64,000 bases of DNA from assembly GCF_000712295.1 (NCBI RefSeq), contig NZ_JMKI01000047.1, positions 62,001 through 126,000 of the forward strand, given 5' to 3'. Shown here piece after piece: positions 26,288-34,771 of the stretch (positions within the stretch are counted from its first letter, which is position 1; each line of letters starts with the position of its first letter). Below the pieces are notes generated by a model. The model searched no databases. It was given only the letters and a program-made list of their open reading frames with translations, and was not told the DNA's origin. This DNA comes from Synergistes jonesii. GTDB lineage: Bacteria; Synergistota; Synergistia; Synergistales; Synergistaceae. Both the position numbers and the translations under genes were made by a program.

Positions 26288-26941
26288 ATGAACGAAGTCG
26301 CGGGAAAGATTTTTTCAATAGCGAAAGAAAACGCGTCCGTACCAGGCTGCACGATTTCGAAGGCCGTGAGCGACGCGAATGGAAATTACGTGATGCACTT
26401 CTCGTTGGCGGAAGGGACCAACATCAGCGCGGAATTATACTCCTATCGCAAGCTCTGGATCGTGCACGAAGGGGAACTTCGCGTTACGGGAAAAGGCGGC
26501 GCGGCGGCGTTGAAAGAAGGAGAAGCCTTTATCACGCCGGCCGGCGTAGCGGTAGGCTCCGCCTCTGACGGAGGTTGCGTCTATACGGAAATTACATTGA
26601 AGGAGGAATCCGCGATGAACGAAATTTTAAAGGACAAGAAAGTTTTTGCGCTGAAAGATTTGATCCCATACGCCGAAGACAGGGTCATAAACATGGACCT
26701 GATCGACGAGGAAAAGCTGAAATTCGTCGTTATGAGCTTTACGGCTGGCACCGGGCTCCCGGAGCACGCGGCTACTGGCGACGCTCTGGTCTTCGCACTG
26801 GAGGGAGAGGCTACGATTCGCTATGAAGGAGGAGATTACCGCATCCGCGCCGGCGAAAACTTTAAGTTTGCGAAGGGCGGAGCCCATTCAATTGCCGCGG
26901 ATCAGAACTTCAAAATGGCGCTTCTGCTGATATTGGAATAG
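26288..26941 (+). CDS. Two-domain cupin protein
   Basis: A 217-residue protein made of two cupin barrels, about residues 20-100 and 130-215. The second has the clearer pattern: ELPEH-like region GLPEHAATGDALVFALEGEA followed by RIRAGENFKFAKGGAHSI, including possible metal ligands His, Glu and His. The first domain lacks an obvious His cluster and is probably structural. Cupins of this shape occur as small-molecule binding or isomerase-like proteins beside stress genes; no specific function is suggested by the sequence. GGGGGAAGCGG provides the ribosome site. Confidence 0.75.
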   Translation: MNEVAGKIFSIAKENASVPGCTISKAVSDANGNYVMHFSLAEGTNISAELYSYRKLWIVHEGELRVTGKGGAAALKEGEAFITPAGVAVGSASDGGCVYTEITLKEESAMNEILKDKKVFALKDLIPYAEDRVINMDLIDEEKLKFVVMSFTAGTGLPEHAATGDALVFALEGEATIRYEGGDYRIRAGENFKFAKGGAHSIAADQNFKMALLLILE

Positions 26942-27041
26942 CAGAGGAAATTCCTAAACGGCCGCCGCCGCAGGTGTGCCCTCTGCGGTCGTCGGTGCCC
27001 GTCTTGTTCCAGCGCTGCCGCAGAGGTGGATATTCTGCACA

Positions 27042-27516
27042 TTACACCTCAAGGCCGCGCGCGTCTTTTAAGAAATCTTCGACGCTCATGATAGCGGGCC
27101 TTTTTCTGTCCTGCCTTCCCGAAACACATCGCATAGCGAGGGGCGCGTCTATGCCTGCCGGCAGGTCAGGGTCAGACGGGGCCCGCTGTCCGATGATGCA
27201 AACAATGGTTCAACATCGAGATCACGGTAGGTCTGCCCTTGTATTTTTCAGGACTTAGCTCTGGATTTGAGCCTTTCCGTGGTCGATAAAGTATTCGATG
27301 CATCCAGCTCCCGGCGGCTGATGTTATAGTATAGCAAGTCCTTTTCCTCCATCTTTTTCTTGATGTAGGAAGGTAAATAAGCGCGGTAAATTCTACAATC
27401 AGCTTGCCTTCCGGATAATTCTCGGAAGAAGTTAAAGGCCTTCTGAAATCCGGGCGGTCTTTCAGCTCTCCGAAGGCCTCTTCATCGACATCTATTGTAC
27501 GATACAAGCGGAGCGC
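27042..27516 (-). pseudogene. Decayed IS4/IS1634-type transposase, C-terminal part
   Basis: Minus-strand frames together read like the end of a DDE transposase: AFGELKDRPDFRRPLTSSEN, then EGKLIVEFTALIYL (down to about 27364). After a one-base frameshift it continues with SYIKKKMEEKDLLYYNISRR and a stop at 27248. A further stretch ends at 27042 (MSVEDFLKDARGLEV). The upstream two thirds, including the first catalytic aspartates, are gone. No terminal inverted repeats were found. It begins right behind the mmsA stop codon. Confidence 0.65.
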
Positions 27517-27530
27517 TATAATCGGCTCTG

Positions 27531-29048
27531 TTACGCCTCCGTACTGCCTTCCCATGTGCCGACGCGGCGCTTTGCGGCTTCTTCGTCGAACCAGTGCGTC
27601 GTCACCGTCTTCGCGCGCGTAAAGAAGCGCACGCCGTCGCGACCGAGCACGTGTAAGTCGCCGAAGAAGGAAGCTTTGTTGCCGGAGAAGGGGAAGTAGG
27701 CGGTCGGCACGGGAATGCCGACGTTGACTCCGACCATTCCGCCGTCCGTCTCCATCACGAAGCGGCGCGAGCAGTAGCCGTTCTGCGTGAATATGCAGGA
27801 GCCGTTGGCGAAGGGGTTCGCGTTCATCACGCGGATGCCCTCTTCGTAATCCTTGACGCGCTTTACCGTCGTCACGGGGCCGAATATCTCGCAGTCGCCG
27901 ACGCTCATGCCGGGCTCGACGTGGTCGAGTATCGTCGGCCCTACGAAGAAGCCCTTCTCGTATCCCGGCACGACGACGCCGCGTCCGTCGAGAACCAGCT
28001 CCGCGCCTTCGTCGACACCGCGCCTCACCCAGTCGCAGACCTTCTGTTTATGCGCTGCGGAGACGACTGGGCCGAGCTGAGTATTTTCGTCGTAAGCGCA
28101 GCCGACTCTGAGAGCCTGAGCCTTTTCCTTCAGCAGCGCGACGAAGCGGTCAGCTATGCTTTCCTGCACGCATACGACCGGCAGCGCCATGCATCTCATT
28201 CCCGCGCAGCCGTAGGTCGAGTTGATTATCGCGTTGGTCGCGGCTTCGAGGTCCGCGTCCGCGAGCAGCAGCGCGTGGTTCTTCGCCTCACACTGAGCCT
28301 GAACGCGCTTGCCGTGAGCGGCGGCTGTGGAGTAGACGCTCTTGCCGATTCCGGTCGTGCCGACGAAGGTCACGGCCTTGACGCGCGGGTCGGTTAGGAG
28401 CATCCCAGCTTCGCTGCGGCCGCAGGTGACGAGGTTCACGACGCCCGAGGGAAAGCCGCCTTCTTCGTAGAAGAGCTCAAGTATGCGTATCGAGGTCAGA
28501 GGCGTGCTGCTGTTCGCCTTAAGCACGACGGTGTTGCCGCAGGCTATCGCAAGAGGCACCATCCACCCCCACGGAATCATCGCGGGAAAGTTCATCGGCA
28601 CGATGCCGGCTGTGACGCCGAGCGGCATCCTGTAGGTCGACGTGTCGTAGCCGGACGTCACCTGCAGCGCGCACTCTCCTTCAATCAGCGAGGGCAGGGC
28701 ACAGGCGAGCTCCGTCGGCTCTATCGCCTTCTGCACGTTGCCGCGCGCCTCGCCGAGAGTCTTGCCGAGCTCTTTCGAGCATAGAAGCGAAAGCTCCTCC
28801 TTGTGAGCGATGAGGATGTCGCGCCATTTGAACATGAACTGGGTGCGCTTAGCGAGCGAAAGGTGCGACCATTCCGAGAAGGCCTTCTGAGCCGACGTGA
28901 TCGCCGCGTCGACTTCGTCAGGCGTGCAGCAGGGGACCTCGGCGATGAGCTCTCCGCTGCTGGAATCCGTCACCGGCATGTAGCGGTCGGCCTTTGATTC
29001 GATCCATCTGCCGTCGGCGCAATATTTTTTTCTCTCGACTGTGCTCAT
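27531..29048 (-). CDS. mmsA: CoA-acylating methylmalonate-semialdehyde dehydrogenase
   Basis: A 505-residue aldehyde dehydrogenase that oxidises methylmalonate or malonate semialdehyde to propionyl- or acetyl-CoA. The catalytic cysteine is Cys286 in GCAGMRCMALPVV. The general-base glutamate of ordinary aldehyde dehydrogenases is replaced in the AKNHALLLADAD segment, as is normal for the CoA-dependent MMSDH branch. The C-terminal block FPFSGNKASFFGDLHVLGRD is diagnostic. AAAGGAG precedes the start. In this setting it could serve valine, beta-alanine or inositol breakdown; no other genes of those pathways are nearby. Confidence 0.93.
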   Translation of the reverse strand: MSTVERKKYCADGRWIESKADRYMPVTDSSSGELIAEVPCCTPDEVDAAITSAQKAFSEWSHLSLAKRTQFMFKWRDILIAHKEELSLLCSKELGKTLGEARGNVQKAIEPTELACALPSLIEGECALQVTSGYDTSTYRMPLGVTAGIVPMNFPAMIPWGWMVPLAIACGNTVVLKANSSTPLTSIRILELFYEEGGFPSGVVNLVTCGRSEAGMLLTDPRVKAVTFVGTTGIGKSVYSTAAAHGKRVQAQCEAKNHALLLADADLEAATNAIINSTYGCAGMRCMALPVVCVQESIADRFVALLKEKAQALRVGCAYDENTQLGPVVSAAHKQKVCDWVRRGVDEGAELVLDGRGVVVPGYEKGFFVGPTILDHVEPGMSVGDCEIFGPVTTVKRVKDYEEGIRVMNANPFANGSCIFTQNGYCSRRFVMETDGGMVGVNVGIPVPTAYFPFSGNKASFFGDLHVLGRDGVRFFTRAKTVTTHWFDEEAAKRRVGTWEGSTEA

Positions 29049-29446
29049 AATGAGTTCTCCTTTCGCGTTCCGCCGCGAACGCAGGCATTTTTATTTTTTA
29101 TCCGCGGCGGTTATAGGATAGCATAATTGCGCGGCGTGCGGCACGATAAAGCGGAGCAATTATTTACGCGCTCACGGCCCGCGGATTACGGTAGCAGACG
29201 GTGCAAGCCTGAGAATCTGGCGCAGAACATGCAAGAAAGGTCCCGGCCGTCGGGTCGTCTAAATGAAAACAAGCTGCTCTTGTTTTTACATACTGACATA
29301 GAACTATTCGTGTCGTCTGTTATACAAACTGAAATTCCAGAGCGCATTCCACGCTAACGGTGACTTTGTCACTGAGAAAAGTCTTTGCAGATTTTAAACT
29401 CCAAATTAAACAAACGGTTTTTCATCTGTAAAGGAGGAGCAAAAGC
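29049..29446. other. 398-bp divergent intergenic region
   Basis: This gap lies between mmsA (leftward) and the flavoenzyme at 29447. The only structure I see is the palindrome and -10 box described separately near its right end. A short frame at 29127-29357 has no ribosome site and no recognisable product. Confidence 0.4.
29360..29400 (+). promoter_or_regulatory. Palindrome and -10 box upstream of the NADH oxidase-like gene
   Basis: The perfect inverted repeat GTGACTTTGTCAC (29360-29372) is followed by a weak -10 box TAAACT (29395-29400) and no -35 box. The centre-to-box spacing is 29 bp, close to the 29.5 bp at the flavodiiron promoter, and the core ACTTTG is shared in reverse complement. 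Confidence 0.5.
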
Positions 29447-30886
29447 ATGTCTGAGAAGAAAAGAGCAACGCGCTCGGCAAAACTCTTAATCGTCGGCGGC
29501 GGCCCCGGCGGCAGAGTATCCTACATCATGGCTCGCCGCTTCGGCGTGGAACCGGCGGTGATGGTGCTGAACGAAGAGCCGACGGTCATCTGCAGCCTTC
29601 CCTATGGAGTGGGGCGCCGTCTGATCCCCGACGGTCCCGGAGCGACGGTCGTAGATCTGTCCAAAGAGAAACGTCTGCCGCCCGACATGGCAAAAGACGT
29701 GGTCTTCGGCACCGTGACGGCGATCAACAGCGCATCGAAGAGCGCGATTGTCGAAGGTACGAACGGAGAGACGGAGATCGTTTACGAAAATCTGATCCTC
29801 GCGCCCGGCGCCGTCCCATGGCTACCGCCGGCGGATGGCATCCTTAAGGACAAAGGCGCCGAAACAGGACTGGTTGTCGCTGTGAGCGATCAGCTCGTGA
29901 ATCGCTCGCGTCTGGCAGAAGGCGTCTACGTCCTCAGAGGCGCCGAAGATGCCCGCGCTCTCGACGAACTGGCCGCCTGCGCCAAGAAAGTAGCCGTAGT
30001 CGGCACGGGAGCCGTCGGGCTGGAGATCGTCGAAGCCCTCTCCGACCGCGGAGCGGCGGTCGTTGCCATAGAGGCGCTTAAACATGCCGTTTCGGCGCTC
30101 GACGCCGACATGGCCGCGGCAGTGGAGAGGCGCATGCACGAACGTGGCGTGGAGCTGCGGCTTGCGGACGCAGTAAAAAGCTGGGCTCCCGGCAAGCTGA
30201 CGTTGCAAAGCGGCGCTCTCGCCGTCGACGCGGTCGTATTCGCTTCGGGCGTGCGCCCGCGACTCGATCTGGCGCGCGCCATGGGGCTCAAAATCGAGCG
30301 TGGCCTCGTCGTCGATGCCGCGCAGAAGACGTCGTTGCCCTCGGTCTGGGCTGTCGGCGACGCTGTACAGATCGCAGACGCAGCTTCCGGTCGTCCCGTC
30401 CTGCCGTTGATCGGCACGCTGGCGATGCGCCAGGCTATGACTGCGGTCATGGATATAGCCGGCCTTCCTGCGCAGCTTCCGCCGGCGACACTTTGGGGCG
30501 TAAGCGAGATATTCGGCCTCCACTGGGGCTCCGTGGGTTGGGGCGAGGAAGCAGCTCGGCGCGCCGGATTCAGAGTGACCTCGCTCTCGCTGCCGGTGCG
30601 CAGCCGCGATCCCTTCATGCCATCCGGCAAAGACGCTCTTTGGAAGGTCGTCCTATCCACTGGCGAAGACGAAGGATTTAAATCCGGACAAATTCTGGGA
30701 TTCCAACTCGTCTCCGACGGAGATAATCCAGCGCATCTCGCCGAACGTTTCGTGGACATGATAGCGCGCCGCGAAACCGTGCAGGAGCTCTTCGGACACT
30801 ATTTCATCCATTCCCCCGCTCACAACTCAGTGGACGATCCCTTCCTGGCCCTTATCGCCCTTGCGATGGGGAAACGGCCCCGCTGA
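29447..30886 (+). CDS. FAD-dependent pyridine nucleotide-disulfide oxidoreductase (NADH oxidase / CoA-disulfide reductase type)
   Basis: A 479-residue flavoenzyme with an N-terminal FAD-binding Rossmann motif VGGGPGG (about 16-22), a single candidate redox cysteine at position 49 in VICSLPYGVG, and a second NAD(P)H-binding motif VVGTGAVGLE at about 183-192. The FAD-binding AVGDAVQ follows near residue 302. The lone Cys followed by LPY is the pattern of CoA-disulfide reductases and NADH oxidases/peroxidases (usually CGLPY). The C-terminal dimerisation domain is present. It could detoxify oxygen, peroxide or disulfides. The start has an AAAGGAGGAG ribosome site. Confidence 0.87.
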   Translation: MSEKKRATRSAKLLIVGGGPGGRVSYIMARRFGVEPAVMVLNEEPTVICSLPYGVGRRLIPDGPGATVVDLSKEKRLPPDMAKDVVFGTVTAINSASKSAIVEGTNGETEIVYENLILAPGAVPWLPPADGILKDKGAETGLVVAVSDQLVNRSRLAEGVYVLRGAEDARALDELAACAKKVAVVGTGAVGLEIVEALSDRGAAVVAIEALKHAVSALDADMAAAVERRMHERGVELRLADAVKSWAPGKLTLQSGALAVDAVVFASGVRPRLDLARAMGLKIERGLVVDAAQKTSLPSVWAVGDAVQIADAASGRPVLPLIGTLAMRQAMTAVMDIAGLPAQLPPATLWGVSEIFGLHWGSVGWGEEAARRAGFRVTSLSLPVRSRDPFMPSGKDALWKVVLSTGEDEGFKSGQILGFQLVSDGDNPAHLAERFVDMIARRETVQELFGHYFIHSPAHNSVDDPFLALIALAMGKRPR

Positions 30887-30920
30887 CGGCGCAGGGACTT
30901 CTGATATCCTCTTAGGTTGT

Positions 30921-30955
30921 GGGGTGAGGCAGACGGGGTTCGCCTGCTTCGCCCC
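30921..30955 (+). terminator. Hairpin after the NADH oxidase-like gene
   Basis: A 12-bp stem (GGGGTGAGGCAG against CTGCTTCGCCCC with two G-U pairs) lies 35 bp after the stop codon. The following T content is low, so it is a weak or Rho-assisted terminator at best. Confidence 0.5.
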
Positions 30956-31153
30956 GCGTCTGTCTTTACGCGCTGCGGATGCGTAAAAAAGCAGTGAGGG
31001 ACAGTCGTTGCAATTTTATTCGAACAAATACAATCAAATCAACGGGCGACATTTTTAGATCTCTAAGACCGGCGCCCTCCCTATGCGTAACTGCTTTTCA
31101 GATCATGGCTGTTCTTTTTTCAGATAGTCCCTGTACATATGTGTGATCGGACG

Positions 31154-31192
31154 AAAACGCCGCGCTTCGCAGGGGTCATTTGAAGCGCGGCG
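31154..31192 (-). terminator. Rho-independent terminator of the macrodomain-sirtuin operon
   Basis: On the minus strand a perfect 11-bp stem (arms CGCCGCGCTTC and GAAGCGCGGCG) is followed by GTTTTCG. It lies 25 bp after the sirtuin stop codon. Confidence 0.8.
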
Positions 31193-31216
31193 GCAAAATA
31201 ATTCACATTTTTACCG

Positions 31217-32071
31217 TCAGTTATTTTTCAATTCGTTCAAGACTTTCCCTATATCCGCGTTCAGGCGTATGCCGCGCGATTCTATTTCGCGCGGAATGAA
31301 CGCTTCGCCGGAATTTACGCAGGCGTAGACGGCGTTCGAATTTTTCGCAGTCATCTGCCAGAAGGGATATTTGATAATTAGCGGCGTGTTTGATCCTACG
31401 CCGAGCTCGAGAAGGAGCAGATGCGTATCCTCATGGCTTGCGAGAAAGGCGGCGTAGCGTTCGGCCGCGTCATACCAGCCTTCGTCCTGCACAAATTTGT
31501 CGTCGCTGCGCAGGTTCATCGTCATGAGAGCTCCGCAGAGAGGACAGAGGGGGAGCAACTTCGGAGGAATCTTCATATTTTTCTGCTCAGCGGCCATCCT
31601 GCGGACGGCTTTCTCGTTGTCGTAGGTTCTCTGATGACACGGCTCGGAACACTGCCACAGGCCGTAATCACCCTGAGTGTAAAAGAGGCGCTTTCTATCA
31701 AAGCCGGCAAGCTGGAACTGATGATCGACGTTCGTCGTGAGCACGAAGTAATCCTTATCGCGGAGAAGTTCGAACAGATCGGAATAAGTTTTTCCGACTC
31801 CGGCCTCGTAGCGGTTCAAGAGGATGTGCCTCGACCACCACGCCCAATATTCCTCCGGCGTCTCATAACGATAGAAGCCGCCGGAGTACATGTCCGTTAT
31901 GCCGTATTTTTTATGAAAATCGGCGAAATTCTTTTCGAAGCGTTCGCCGTCGTACGTCATGCCGGCGGCTGCGGACATGCCGGCACCCGCACCTACGAGC
32001 AGCGCGTCTGAGGTTTCGATTTCCCTTTTCAGCAGCCTTATAGCTTCCGTGTAGGCCATGCGTGAGCTCAC
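31217..32071 (-). CDS. Class M sirtuin (SirTM), probable protein ADP-ribosyltransferase
   Basis: A 284-residue SIR2-fold protein of the macrodomain-linked class. NAD-binding motifs LLVGAGAGMSAAAG (about 24-37) and TTNVDHQFQ are present. The position that carries the catalytic histidine in deacylating sirtuins reads TQGDYG here, with glutamine instead, as known for SirTM enzymes that ADP-ribosylate proteins. A zinc knuckle is formed by CSEPC and CPLC. The LELGVGSNTP segment is also class-typical. The GTG start overlaps the macrodomain stop (GTGA), showing coupling. In characterised operons the target is a lipoylated GcvH-like protein; none is encoded nearby. Confidence 0.88.
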   Translation of the reverse strand: MSSRMAYTEAIRLLKREIETSDALLVGAGAGMSAAAGMTYDGERFEKNFADFHKKYGITDMYSGGFYRYETPEEYWAWWSRHILLNRYEAGVGKTYSDLFELLRDKDYFVLTTNVDHQFQLAGFDRKRLFYTQGDYGLWQCSEPCHQRTYDNEKAVRRMAAEQKNMKIPPKLLPLCPLCGALMTMNLRSDDKFVQDEGWYDAAERYAAFLASHEDTHLLLLELGVGSNTPLIIKYPFWQMTAKNSNAVYACVNSGEAFIPREIESRGIRLNADIGKVLNELKNN

Positions 32072-32853
32072 CGTCCGTTCAGCAGTTTGTCGTAAATATC
32101 AAGGTCGCTCTCTTTGAATACGTTGAAGACGACCCGCCTTATCGTGTCGTTTGTTTTTAGAAAATCCGATACGGAGCGCAGCGCCGTTTCGGCCGCTTTG
32201 TCGGCGGGGAAGCGGAAGACCCCGGTGGATATGCAGCAGAAGGCGATCGATTCGCAGCCGTTGGCGGCGGCTAGTTCGAGCGACGAACGGTAACAGTCCG
32301 CCAGAAGTTCGCAGTCACGGCGGCGCAGAGGGCCGCTCACTATCGGGCCGACGGTGTGGATCACGTATTTTGCCGGAAGGTTGTAGCCCGGAGTGATCTT
32401 TGCCTTTCCGCTCTCCTCTTCATGTCCCTGAGCTTCCATTATCTCGCCGCATTTGATTCGCAGTTCGACGCCGCTCATCGTGTGTATTATGTTGTCGACA
32501 CAGCCGTGCAGCGGTATCCAGCAGCCGAGCAGCTCGCTGTTTGCGGCGTTCACGATCGCGTCCGCTTTTAATGTCGTTATGTCTCCGCGCCAGAGGCAGA
32601 GGCGCCCGCCCATAAGAGAGGGCTTCAGAGCCCTGCAGTCTGTAATGCCCTTCTCCTTCGTCATCTCCGTCAGGAATTCGTCCTGAATCTCAAGAAATTC
32701 CCTTGACGCGGGACGCGCCGGCCTGACGTTGAAGAGGCTCCTCAGAAGCAGCCACTGCCCGTCGGCGTCTTCGGGAATCTTATGAGCCGCACAGCGCGGC
32801 ATTTCCCTCTGCAGCTCCTTTATCAGCCAGATTCTTTTTTCGTCCTGCGTCAT
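32068..32853 (-). CDS. Zinc-containing macrodomain ADP-ribosyl hydrolase (SirTM partner)
   Basis: A 261-residue protein with a helical N-terminal extension (about 1-90) and a macrodomain (about 95-261). The macrodomain core reads GDITTLKADAIVNAANSELLG. The following GCWIPLHGCVDNIIH supplies the Cys/His set seen in zinc-dependent macrodomains, and CISTGVFRFP is the diphosphate-binding loop. Such proteins remove the ADP-ribose that the neighbouring SirTM attaches. GGAGGGATAAA precedes the ATG. It overlaps the sirtuin gene by four bases and follows the oxidoreductase gene at 32892 by 38 bp. Confidence 0.9.
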   Translation of the reverse strand: MTQDEKRIWLIKELQREMPRCAAHKIPEDADGQWLLLRSLFNVRPARPASREFLEIQDEFLTEMTKEKGITDCRALKPSLMGGRLCLWRGDITTLKADAIVNAANSELLGCWIPLHGCVDNIIHTMSGVELRIKCGEIMEAQGHEEESGKAKITPGYNLPAKYVIHTVGPIVSGPLRRRDCELLADCYRSSLELAAANGCESIAFCCISTGVFRFPADKAAETALRSVSDFLKTNDTIRRVVFNVFKESDLDIYDKLLNGR

Positions 32854-32891
32854 TTTATCCCTCCGGCGCGGCGCCGCGGAGAGGGGCGCCT

Positions 32892-33521
32892 CTATTCTCT
32901 TACGACGCTGATGCGCCTGCCGATATTGTGCCCCTTTATCGCTTCGTCGACAACTGCTATCGCGTAATCCGCGTAGCTTATCACGCTTTCGCCCTTCGAA
33001 TTGAGAGTCAGCTCTTCGCCGCCGCGGATGTATTTGCCGCTTTTCTCTCCCTCCGCCTGAAAATCGCCGGCGGGGCTGATGTAGGTCCATTTGACGTCGC
33101 TGCGCGCGCGGAGCTCCTGAAGCGCCTTCGCCATAGCCGCCGCGAGGGGTTTGAAAGCGGTGGGAAAGTCTGGGCTGTCTGCGACACAGGCCGTGTGTTC
33201 CTTGTTTGTATAAAGGCTTCCTGCTCCGCCGACGACCAGAAGCCTCGTGTTGCTGTGTGAGAGCAGGTCGCATAGGTGTTTCAGAGAAGAGCTGTGTTGC
33301 GGCAGCTTTTCCGGCGTCCAGACGCCGAAGGCGTCGACGACGACGTCGAAGCCGCGTAGATCCGCGCCCGTCAGGTCGAAAATATCCTTTTTCAGCGAAT
33401 TTGGCGCCTCTGTTATATTTTCCCCTCTTACTATCGCTGTAACGTCGAGTCCTCGGGAAAGTGCTTCTTTGACTATCAACCTTCCTGCCCTGCCATTTGC
33501 ACAAACAACCGCTATTTTCAT
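32892..33521 (-). CDS. NAD(P)-binding oxidoreductase (NmrA/BVR-B-like)
   Basis: A 209-residue Rossmann-fold protein. The dinucleotide motif is unusual but recognisable, KIAVVCANGRAGRLIVKEA, and is followed by the typical VTAIVRG, LRGFDVVVDAFG and LLVVGGAGSL strands; YISPAGDF marks the substrate side. It resembles small NADH-flavin reductase/NmrA-like proteins that are often controlled by a divergent HxlR regulator, as found here at 33817. The ATG at 33521 has AGGAGG seven bases upstream; a GTG directly before it is less well spaced. Substrate is unknown. Confidence 0.82.
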   Translation of the reverse strand: MKIAVVCANGRAGRLIVKEALSRGLDVTAIVRGENITEAPNSLKKDIFDLTGADLRGFDVVVDAFGVWTPEKLPQHSSSLKHLCDLLSHSNTRLLVVGGAGSLYTNKEHTACVADSPDFPTAFKPLAAAMAKALQELRARSDVKWTYISPAGDFQAEGEKSGKYIRGGEELTLNSKGESVISYADYAIAVVDEAIKGHNIGRRISVVRE

Positions 33522-33816
33522 CACGATTCCTCCTTGAGTCGAATCGCCGGAGCAAAGCCGGCGGTATTTTTCGTCATACCGGGCGTCCGGCGGGGCAAGC
33601 GGCCGCGACGCCTTTTACTATATTATATTGAGGAATATTTTTTGCATAAAGTAAGCACTTTATTGTTTTATAGTTACCGAAGTGGAACCAGCGGGATATT
33701 TTTGTATTTTTGCGCGTATCGCCTCTGTGAGATTTTTGCCGTATGTTTTAAAAAGAAATATAGGGTAAAATAGTATCGTAAGCAGTTTTAAAAAATCAAA
33801 GCGCGGAGGAGAGAGC

Positions 33817-34155
33817 ATGGAAAAACCTGCGAAAAAATTTCCGGCCTGTCCGGTGGAAACGACTCTCGTACTTATCGGAAACAAATGGAAGGTGCTTATC
33901 CTGCGCGACCTCATCCTCGGCACGAAGCGCTTCGGAGAACTCAGAAAGTCTCTCGGCGGCGTATCGCAGAAGGTTTTAACGACGCAGCTGCGCGATATGG
34001 AAGAGAAGGGGCTCGTCAGCCGCAAGATTTACGCCGAGGTGCCTCCGAGGGTGGAGTATTCGCTCACAGGGCTCGGGGCGAGTCTGAAGCCCGTTCTCGA
34101 CGCTATGTGGGAGTGGGGCGAGATGTATAAAAAATCTATAGCGGCGCGTCCATAG
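33817..34155 (+). CDS. HxlR family transcriptional regulator
   Basis: A 112-residue winged-helix regulator of the HxlR family. CPVETTLVLIGNKWKVLILRD is approximated at residues 12-32, containing the conserved N-terminal cysteine that senses thiol-reactive compounds in some members. It is followed by the helix-turn-helix and VEYSLTGLGASLKPVL. It is divergent from the oxidoreductase gene at 32892-33521, which is its likely target. GCGGAGGAG gives the ribosome site. The intact gene also serves to recognise the HxlR remnant at 15361. Confidence 0.92.
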   Translation: MEKPAKKFPACPVETTLVLIGNKWKVLILRDLILGTKRFGELRKSLGGVSQKVLTTQLRDMEEKGLVSRKIYAEVPPRVEYSLTGLGASLKPVLDAMWEWGEMYKKSIAARP

Positions 34156-34181
34156 CGGCGGGGTGGCTCCGCTGCGAGTAA

Positions 34182-34218
34182 AAACGAAAAGGGACGCCTA
34201 CAGAGGGCTGCGTCCCTT
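34182..34218 (-). terminator. Terminator of greA
   Basis: A perfect 9-bp stem, AAGGGACGC (34189-34197) against GCGTCCCTT (34210-34218), is followed on the minus strand by TTCGTTTTT. It sits between converging hxlR and greA and may act weakly for hxlR too. Confidence 0.85.
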
Positions 34219-34242
34219 CGTCGTTTATTGTCACGCGAAAAA

Positions 34243-34731
34243 TTACTTAAGCTGAATCTTTACGACCTTTAGATGACGGATGCCGCGCGGCGTCCGCGCC
34301 ATCGTCTCCTCTTCGACATGCTTGCCCATCAAGGCCTTGCCCACGGGGCTCGCCGCGGAAATTTTTGATTCCTTTATGTCGGCCTCTTCGGTGCCGACGA
34401 GCGTGTAGACGAGAGTCTGTTTTTTGTCAAGATCTTCGATAGTGACCGTAGTTCCGAGGCTCACGATGCTCGTGTCTATGTCTTCCGTTTCTACGATTTT
34501 GGCTTTGGAGAGCTGATATTCAAGCTGAAGGATTCTATTCTCTATTTTTTCCTGTTCTTCTTTTGCCGTGTGATATTCGGCGTTCTCGCTCAAGTCTCCG
34601 AACGCCCTCGCCTCTTCCAGCTTTGCGGCTATCTCCGAGCGCCCATCCGTGCGGAGCGAAACAAGTTCGGATTTCAGCTTCTCATAGCCTTCCCTTGTCA
34701 TTACGACTTTATCGTCCGTTGATTTTGCCAC
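34243..34731 (-). CDS. greA: Transcription elongation factor GreA
   Basis: GreA rescues backtracked RNA polymerase by stimulating transcript cleavage. The product has an N-terminal coiled coil with MTREGYEKLKSEL and the tip region GDLSENAEYHTAKEEQ, whose acidic residues enter the polymerase channel. The C-terminal FKBP-like domain has ISAASPVGKALMGK. I start at the GTG at 34731, giving 162 residues, the normal length. An upstream ATG at 34800 is in frame, but the -35 and -10 boxes of a good promoter lie inside that extension. Confidence 0.95.
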   Translation of the reverse strand: MAKSTDDKVVMTREGYEKLKSELVSLRTDGRSEIAAKLEEARAFGDLSENAEYHTAKEEQEKIENRILQLEYQLSKAKIVETEDIDTSIVSLGTTVTIEDLDKKQTLVYTLVGTEEADIKESKISAASPVGKALMGKHVEEETMARTPRGIRHLKVVKIQLK

Positions 34732-34771
34732 GACAAATCCCACCCTGCAAATCTCACTTAAGATCGTGTGA

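Larger units (their letters stand above)
30887..31216. other. 330-bp convergent gap
   Basis: This gap between two converging genes holds two hairpins, listed separately. Nothing gene-like is seen. Confidence 0.4.

Noticed and set aside
26974-27258. A 94-residue plus-strand frame between the cupin gene and mmsA
   Set aside because: It is antisense to the transposase remnant, which explains the region better.
29127-29357. A 76-residue frame in the mmsA/flavoenzyme gap
   Set aside because: No ribosome site, no recognisable product, and it lies in a promoter region.
30925-30942. Possible dispersed repeat: AGGCAGACGGGGTTCG near 30926 and AGGCAGACGGAGTTCG near 49884
   Set aside because: Only two copies were noticed and flanks differ. 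One copy is part of a hairpin, so chance or convergence is likely; a genome-wide count would be needed.
32068-33555. A 495-residue minus-strand reading frame covering the macrodomain gene and the oxidoreductase gene
   Set aside because: The N-terminal part is an out-of-frame shadow of the oxidoreductase. The macrodomain protein has its own ATG with GGAGGGATAAA at 32853.
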